DNA of 64,000 bases, taken from contig OZ234497.1 in the NCBI GenBank assembly GCA_965153455.1, positions 1,302,001 to 1,366,000 on the forward strand, in the 5' to 3' direction. The position numbers and the translations under genes were made by a program. The notes under the pieces are model-generated. The model ran no database searches. It was given only the letters and a program-made list of their open reading frames with translations, and had not been told where the DNA came from. This document shows positions 59,172 through 64,000 of this stretch, piece after piece; within the stretch, counting starts at the first letter, position 1; the number at the start of each line of letters is the position of its first letter. Source of the stretch: Sphagnum compactum. Its lineage: Eukaryota > Bryophyta > Sphagnopsida > Sphagnales.

Positions 59172-59387
59172 CTTAATTCACAAACTAACTTAAGCAAAAC
59201 TCTCAATGATGTTTGCTCCAAATCTTCAAGCAAAGAAGGAGATGCTCATAATTCATAAACTAACTTATGCAAAACTCTCAATGATGTTTGCTCCAAATCT
59301 TCAAGCAAAGAAGGAGATGCTCTTCATTCATAAACTAACTTAAGCAAAACTCTCAATGATGTTTGCTCCAAATCTTCAAGCAAAGAT
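59163..59387. repeat. 3 x 75-bp tandem array starting inside the MITE end
   Basis: GGAGATGCTC(T/A)T(A/C)ATTCA starts units at 59163, 59238 and 59313, each exactly 75 bp and ending TCTTCAAGCAAAGA. Only a handful of differences separate the copies. The first nine bases of each unit are the terminal nine bases of the MITE, so flanking DNA plus the MITE end was duplicated together after insertion. Confidence 0.95.
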
Positions 59388-59389
59388 CC

Positions 59390-62300
59390 ATATTGATTTT
59401 AGGTATATGATATATCTCACGGTTTTAGGTGCCTCTACTTTAGCCCTGAAGAAATGACAATTGACAACCATAGGAACTAGCCAAAAAGAGGGAAGTACTT
59501 TAGCCTACACTTGTCATATTCTTTGTTAATGATAAAAGGTGTCTTTAGGGCATGGGTCCCTAATTTGAAATGGTGGCCAAGTTGGTTGGCTCTTAGGGCT
59601 GACATGTTGGCTGCTTTTGGCCCATTTCAAGGAACTTTGCTAGTCACTTTTTTTCACCATTGGACCCTTTGTTGCTCGCCTCCGCCTTGTCACAAAGGAA
59701 TCCATTGGTTAGGGTACTTTTTCTTAAGTGCACATCCAACCAACCATGCTTCCATTGGTGGCACAAACTTTAGGTTTCATTAGTTGGGAACTTTTTGTCC
59801 GAGCATTTTATGTGTTCTAAGAGGCCTTGAAATATGTGCTAGAAGGTCATGGGTATTGAACATCATGTGTTTGTTGTGGGATTATATGTTGTACGATAGT
59901 TGATTGTAGTTTAAGTTTTTTTTTTCCCCCTACTTTTTAGTTGGTTGTGGATGTGTGGTTTATATATTTATTATTTTGTCGGCCTTTTTTTCAATATTTT
60001 TAGATTATTTATATGTATATCCTTTTATGTACGACATGCCATGTTCATATATAATATTAAAAATTGAAATTAGAATCCTAGTGACCTCATGCTTTTTGGT
60101 GCAACTTGCATGATTGAAATTGAATAATTGACATTTAAAGGCTTTTTTTTGGGTAGAAATGTGCCATTATCCTTTACCCTTAGGCAAAATTCTCAACACC
60201 TTTCTTTTTCAATCTACATTGATTTTTAATCTGTTTTTGCAAATACCATATTGGCAAATTCCTATTGACCAATGTTTTGGTTATGCAATATGTAAAATTG
60301 GCATGGAATTATTTTTTGTGGGTTTGTTTTATCAAATATATGAAGAGAGTTTTCATCTAAGACTCTCCTCAAATTCTTTTCATATGGGCATTGCTTATAA
60401 TGTTCCACAATATTTTTTAGGTATTTTCATGTAATATTATTTTCATAAACATGTTTTCCCAACAAAAGATTGGACAATTTATTTCAACAAATTGCTCATT
60501 TCTACAATCACACACTAACATTTTTCACCAATTATAAACATGGAAAAATAAAATAACAAGGGACAAAATAATTTATAGCCAACTCTCAAAACATCATACT
60601 CAACCAAAATAAATATCATCATTTTTTGTGGACTTTTTTAAAAGTGGGGCAAAAAGGATGTTTAAGCAAGTTAAAGAGTGAAAGTTTTTTTGAAGAGGCT
60701 ATGAATGTATTTCAAAAATATCGGACATTAGTGAAGCCATGTAACTTGTTTGTATTTGAAGTCTCAAATGAGACCTTAAGACATTTTAAGATTTAGAATT
60801 TCATTCAATATGTACAAGTGAGGCAAATGGCTACCATGTGGATGTGGTAAATGCCAAAATGGTATGCTCGGGTTTAGGCTTATGTAATGAATAATTAGTT
60901 TTGAAATTGGCTATGTTAGGTAGTCTATGTTGACAACCTTATCCTATAACACATCTTGGGTTTTGTGACTCACTAAACCCAAGTCATAAATAATGACTCA
61001 AGTAACGAAATTCAAGATGTGTTGTAGTGAATTTGATGAGAATTCAACAATAGAATGATGTGGACATTTTTTTCTTCATGTTAAATTTTATGATGATATT
61101 GACTATAACATGATATGAAAAAGGTGGCAATGCATCTTGTTAAGAATGGTGACATGATCCAAAACACAAATCACCTAAAGAAAATAGATGCATCATGGTA
61201 GTTTAAATATGTCATTGGCAAATGTACAAGTGCACCCATTGTAGTGGCCCAACACAAGCATCCAAGGATTGGTGTAGGGCATATTGTAGGGATAACTTGC
61301 ATGTTTTGGCAACTTCCAAGTCACCTATGCCCACCAATAATTTGTTTAATTTTGAACTCATGTGAAGGTGAACAACATTACAAACATGGGTTTCAAAAAA
61401 AAATTTGAATTTTGTTTCACATTGTGTGCATCTAGAACACGAAATTGATATTAAAGAGAATTATATAACTTGGAGTATGGATAATATTCATGTAAGCCCC
61501 AAAAATTTATGAGATCAAAAAATGATATTTTAAATTCTCTCTTCAAACTTGTTAATATGGTAGATGCAAATGAAAATTGTCAGTCACAAAATGTCCTTTA
61601 ATCATTATGTTAGATCAATTATGTAGTATGCCATGCATCATATTCCTGTTAGCAACATGCCAATGCCAATTTAAAGAGATGCTCAAACCATTTTGAAGGA
61701 TATAGAAGATTGAAACACAATGTGTTAGAAAAATATTGACATACCCTAGGTTTGTCAAGTGGTATTAATGTTAAACTGTTTTATTTTAGCAAATGTGTAA
61801 ATCTTGTATCTAATCAATGTAATATGAAGCAAAATATGCAAATGCATCATCTAATATCTTTTGTCAAAAACTTTTCAATATCATGTTAAGCTCTTTGATG
61901 AAACTTTACTTGTTTCTCCAAATGAATGTATCAACAATTTGGAATTTTATTCCAAATTTGTGTCTTCACTTTTCCAATAGACATAACCTTCCCAACATAG
62001 CTTTATTTTGGATATGTGACACCATTTTTCAAGAACTCTATGATGCACCAAAGATTATTTGATTTAGATTTAAGGAGAATGTAATTTGGAAATCTTTGAA
62101 AGTGTTTGATTAGGATTCATTTTGAATCACAAACACCCCACATTCATTTCAATGATATTTCATTCTCACCATGTTTCTTGCTTGCTTTCACATTATTTCA
62201 TTGTCTTTGCCCTAGACTTGGTTACAAGCCCAAGGTAGGGTTGCAACAAATACAAAATAAAAAATGATTTTAATGAGGAAGAGTGGAAGAAGGTTTTCTT

Positions 62301-64000
62301 GCATGCACTTCAAATGTTGGGGTTTTTAAGGTTTAATAGAAGGATATGAAATATAGCTTTATTTTTTCACATTACAAATGTTTCTTAAAAAACTAGAACG
62401 TAAAACCTTCAAGATTTTAACCAATTACACAACAAGCTTGAGAAGTCTAATTTATTAATTTTGATTATTATTTTGTGATAAAATGAGGATGAAATTTAAG
62501 GAGGCAATGAGTGTGCACACATTCCAAGTTGTACCAACATGGGTGACCACTTTGAACCATAATAATAGTTGAATTGAAACAACAAGGTGACTCATTGGGC
62601 AGCTATCATTCCAAATTTCAACTATGTTTACGCTAACGTACAAATAGTGAGATATAAATATTGATCCTTGAGAAGTTGAAAATCACATTCTAATTCACAT
62701 GGAATGTTGACTACCTTTTTTATTCAAGTTCAATATAGTTAAGAAACACAACTTGTACCTCATTCATGCCATCCATTTGAAAGCGCTTAAAAAATAATAG
62801 GTAGAAAAATTGTTTTGACTTCACCCCTACAAACCCAATGAAGTGACGCCTATCAAATCTATGTAAAAAAGAACGGTTTACAATTAGATCATATATGTTT
62901 TGCAAAACACATTCTTTACATCCACATATTAAAGGCTGAAGTAGCTACACATGAAATAATCACAATTAGACCACTTCACATTGATAAGCTTGTCAACACT
63001 AAAATGTGCACATACTTTTGAAACACATGGCATGCCCCATGAGCTTGATTTTTCTTTGAAAATGAAATGTTGTTAGATAGAACAAGCCATTTTGTAACCA
63101 AAGTATCAAACTGTATTTTGAATACAAATTTTCAAGTGTCTTTTTAATTGGTTAGTGAATAATGTTGATTGACAAGATTAACTTTTTGAAAGAAGCAATT
63201 TGAAATTATTAACATTGCACAAATGTTGTAAATATGTATTTCATTCCATACTATCCATCTAACAATTGCAAGATTTGACGCGTTTTTGAGCTTTTCAATT
63301 GGTATGAATGATAAATTACTAATTAATAATATGTTTGTCAAAGAGTCAAGAGTTTGCACAAACAACTTATCATTTGTTCATTTTCCTTCATTTTCATTTG
63401 ATCATTTTCATATTTTCTTATCCATGAATTTGCTCAAATCGACAAAAACCTTGTAGCCCAACAACCTCAAGATAACATCAAAGGCCACTTAGATTTATTT
63501 TCTATTTTTCCACTTCAAGTTAAACTTTTATAAAATTTACAAAAGTTTCTTGGGTTGGGACTTTTGAATCCATGATGTTCTACCCATTCATAGATGCATA
63601 AGACACCAATGTAAACACAAAAAAAGGAATAATGTAATTTGTGACTAATATAATATGTACATGGCATAATTTATATATAGTTAGTGGAGGTAAGCTTGAA
63701 GGTTCACAATGCAATCTGAAATTTCAGAACGCCACGTGGCCATAAGCACCTTCACAAATTTTTTTTCTTGTTGCCTTCCTTTCACAGCCCTTGAATTATT
63801 GTGATAGTCATTAATTACATCGACAATAAAAGGAATTCAATAGTTATCCATTTTTTTGGTGTTGTCATAAGTACAGTAAGTGGTCGGTGGGGGTTCGTTT
63901 TTTTCTTACTACCATAATTACAATAAGGGAAGGTTGGGGTTCATTTTTTCTTGCTGCCATAAGTACAGTAGGTGGTGATATTTATTTGCGTTTTCTCTCA
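59390..64000. other. AT-rich spacer to the right edge
   Basis: No gene, RNA or transposon domain could be supported on either strand over these 4.6 kb. Open frames up to 91 aa show no family motif. Confidence 0.4.

Noticed and set aside
1-64000. CRISPR arrays, bacterial operons, Shine-Dalgarno sites, rho-independent terminators
   Set aside because: The window is plant nuclear DNA. The tandem repeats are contiguous minisatellites without unique spacers.
1-64000. tRNA and rRNA genes
   Set aside because: No cloverleaf with A and B boxes was recognised by eye, and apart from the 30-base rRNA-like island no rRNA was found. A dedicated scan such as tRNAscan-SE could still reveal one.

Overview
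This window is nuclear DNA from a land plant. It is AT-rich and dominated by old repeats, with two genes whose coding exons can be resolved, both on the minus strand. The evidence for a plant is strong: a HYL1/DRB2-type double-stranded-RNA-binding protein, an RSL (RHD6-like) bHLH transcription factor, TTTAGGG-type telomeric repeats, GT-AG introns and plant-type PIF/Harbinger and hAT transposon remains. The long, TE-eroded spacers and the deep decay of the elements suggest a large, slowly purged genome such as a gymnosperm, lycophyte or fern. The exact lineage cannot be fixed from this sequence.

Layout. 0-2 kb: a somewhat GC-richer stretch that may hold the 5' end of a minus-strand transcription unit. 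2-8.2 kb: degenerate minisatellites, a retroelement gag zinc-knuckle remnant (5.4-6.0 kb) and a 30-base organellar LSU-rRNA-like segment (7.87 kb). 8.8-11.45 kb: a badly eroded reverse transcriptase, followed by a T-rich degenerate repeat. 15.3-17.65 kb: the DRB2-like gene (431 aa, three coding exons, probable leader intron and a uORF), with a 44-bp AT-rich minisatellite beyond its promoter (17.96-18.5 kb). 19-25 kb: mostly featureless spacer. 25.6-27.7 kb: a truncated hAT transposase copy. 28-35 kb: spacer with an interstitial telomeric tract and a long GGTTAACCTA-like minisatellite (32.7-33.9 kb). 35.4-38.35 kb: the RSL-type bHLH gene (710 aa, five coding exons), preceded by an unusual array of 40-45 bp repeats (38.7-39.2 kb), a GC-rich leader/promoter (39.3-40.9 kb) and an 83-bp minisatellite (40.9-41.4 kb). 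41.55-45.57 kb: one complete but dead PIF/Harbinger element with about 120-bp terminal inverted repeats, a TTA target duplication, a Myb/SANT-like ORF1 and a DDE transposase facing each other. 46.3-47.1 kb: a MITE and a foldback inverted repeat. 51.2-53.4 kb: a second, fuller hAT copy. 55-64 kb: small tandem duplications, a second MITE copy fused to a perfect 3 x 75-bp array, and unremarkable AT-rich spacer.

The two host genes are not functionally linked by anything visible: one belongs to small-RNA pathways, the other to epidermal/rhizoid-type developmental control. Both carry repeat arrays in or near their upstream regions, which is the most distinctive feature of the window. I found no sign of a previously undescribed enzymatic or defence system. 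The novelty candidates are the repeat-built, ATG-dense region upstream of the bHLH gene and the repeat and MITE structures.
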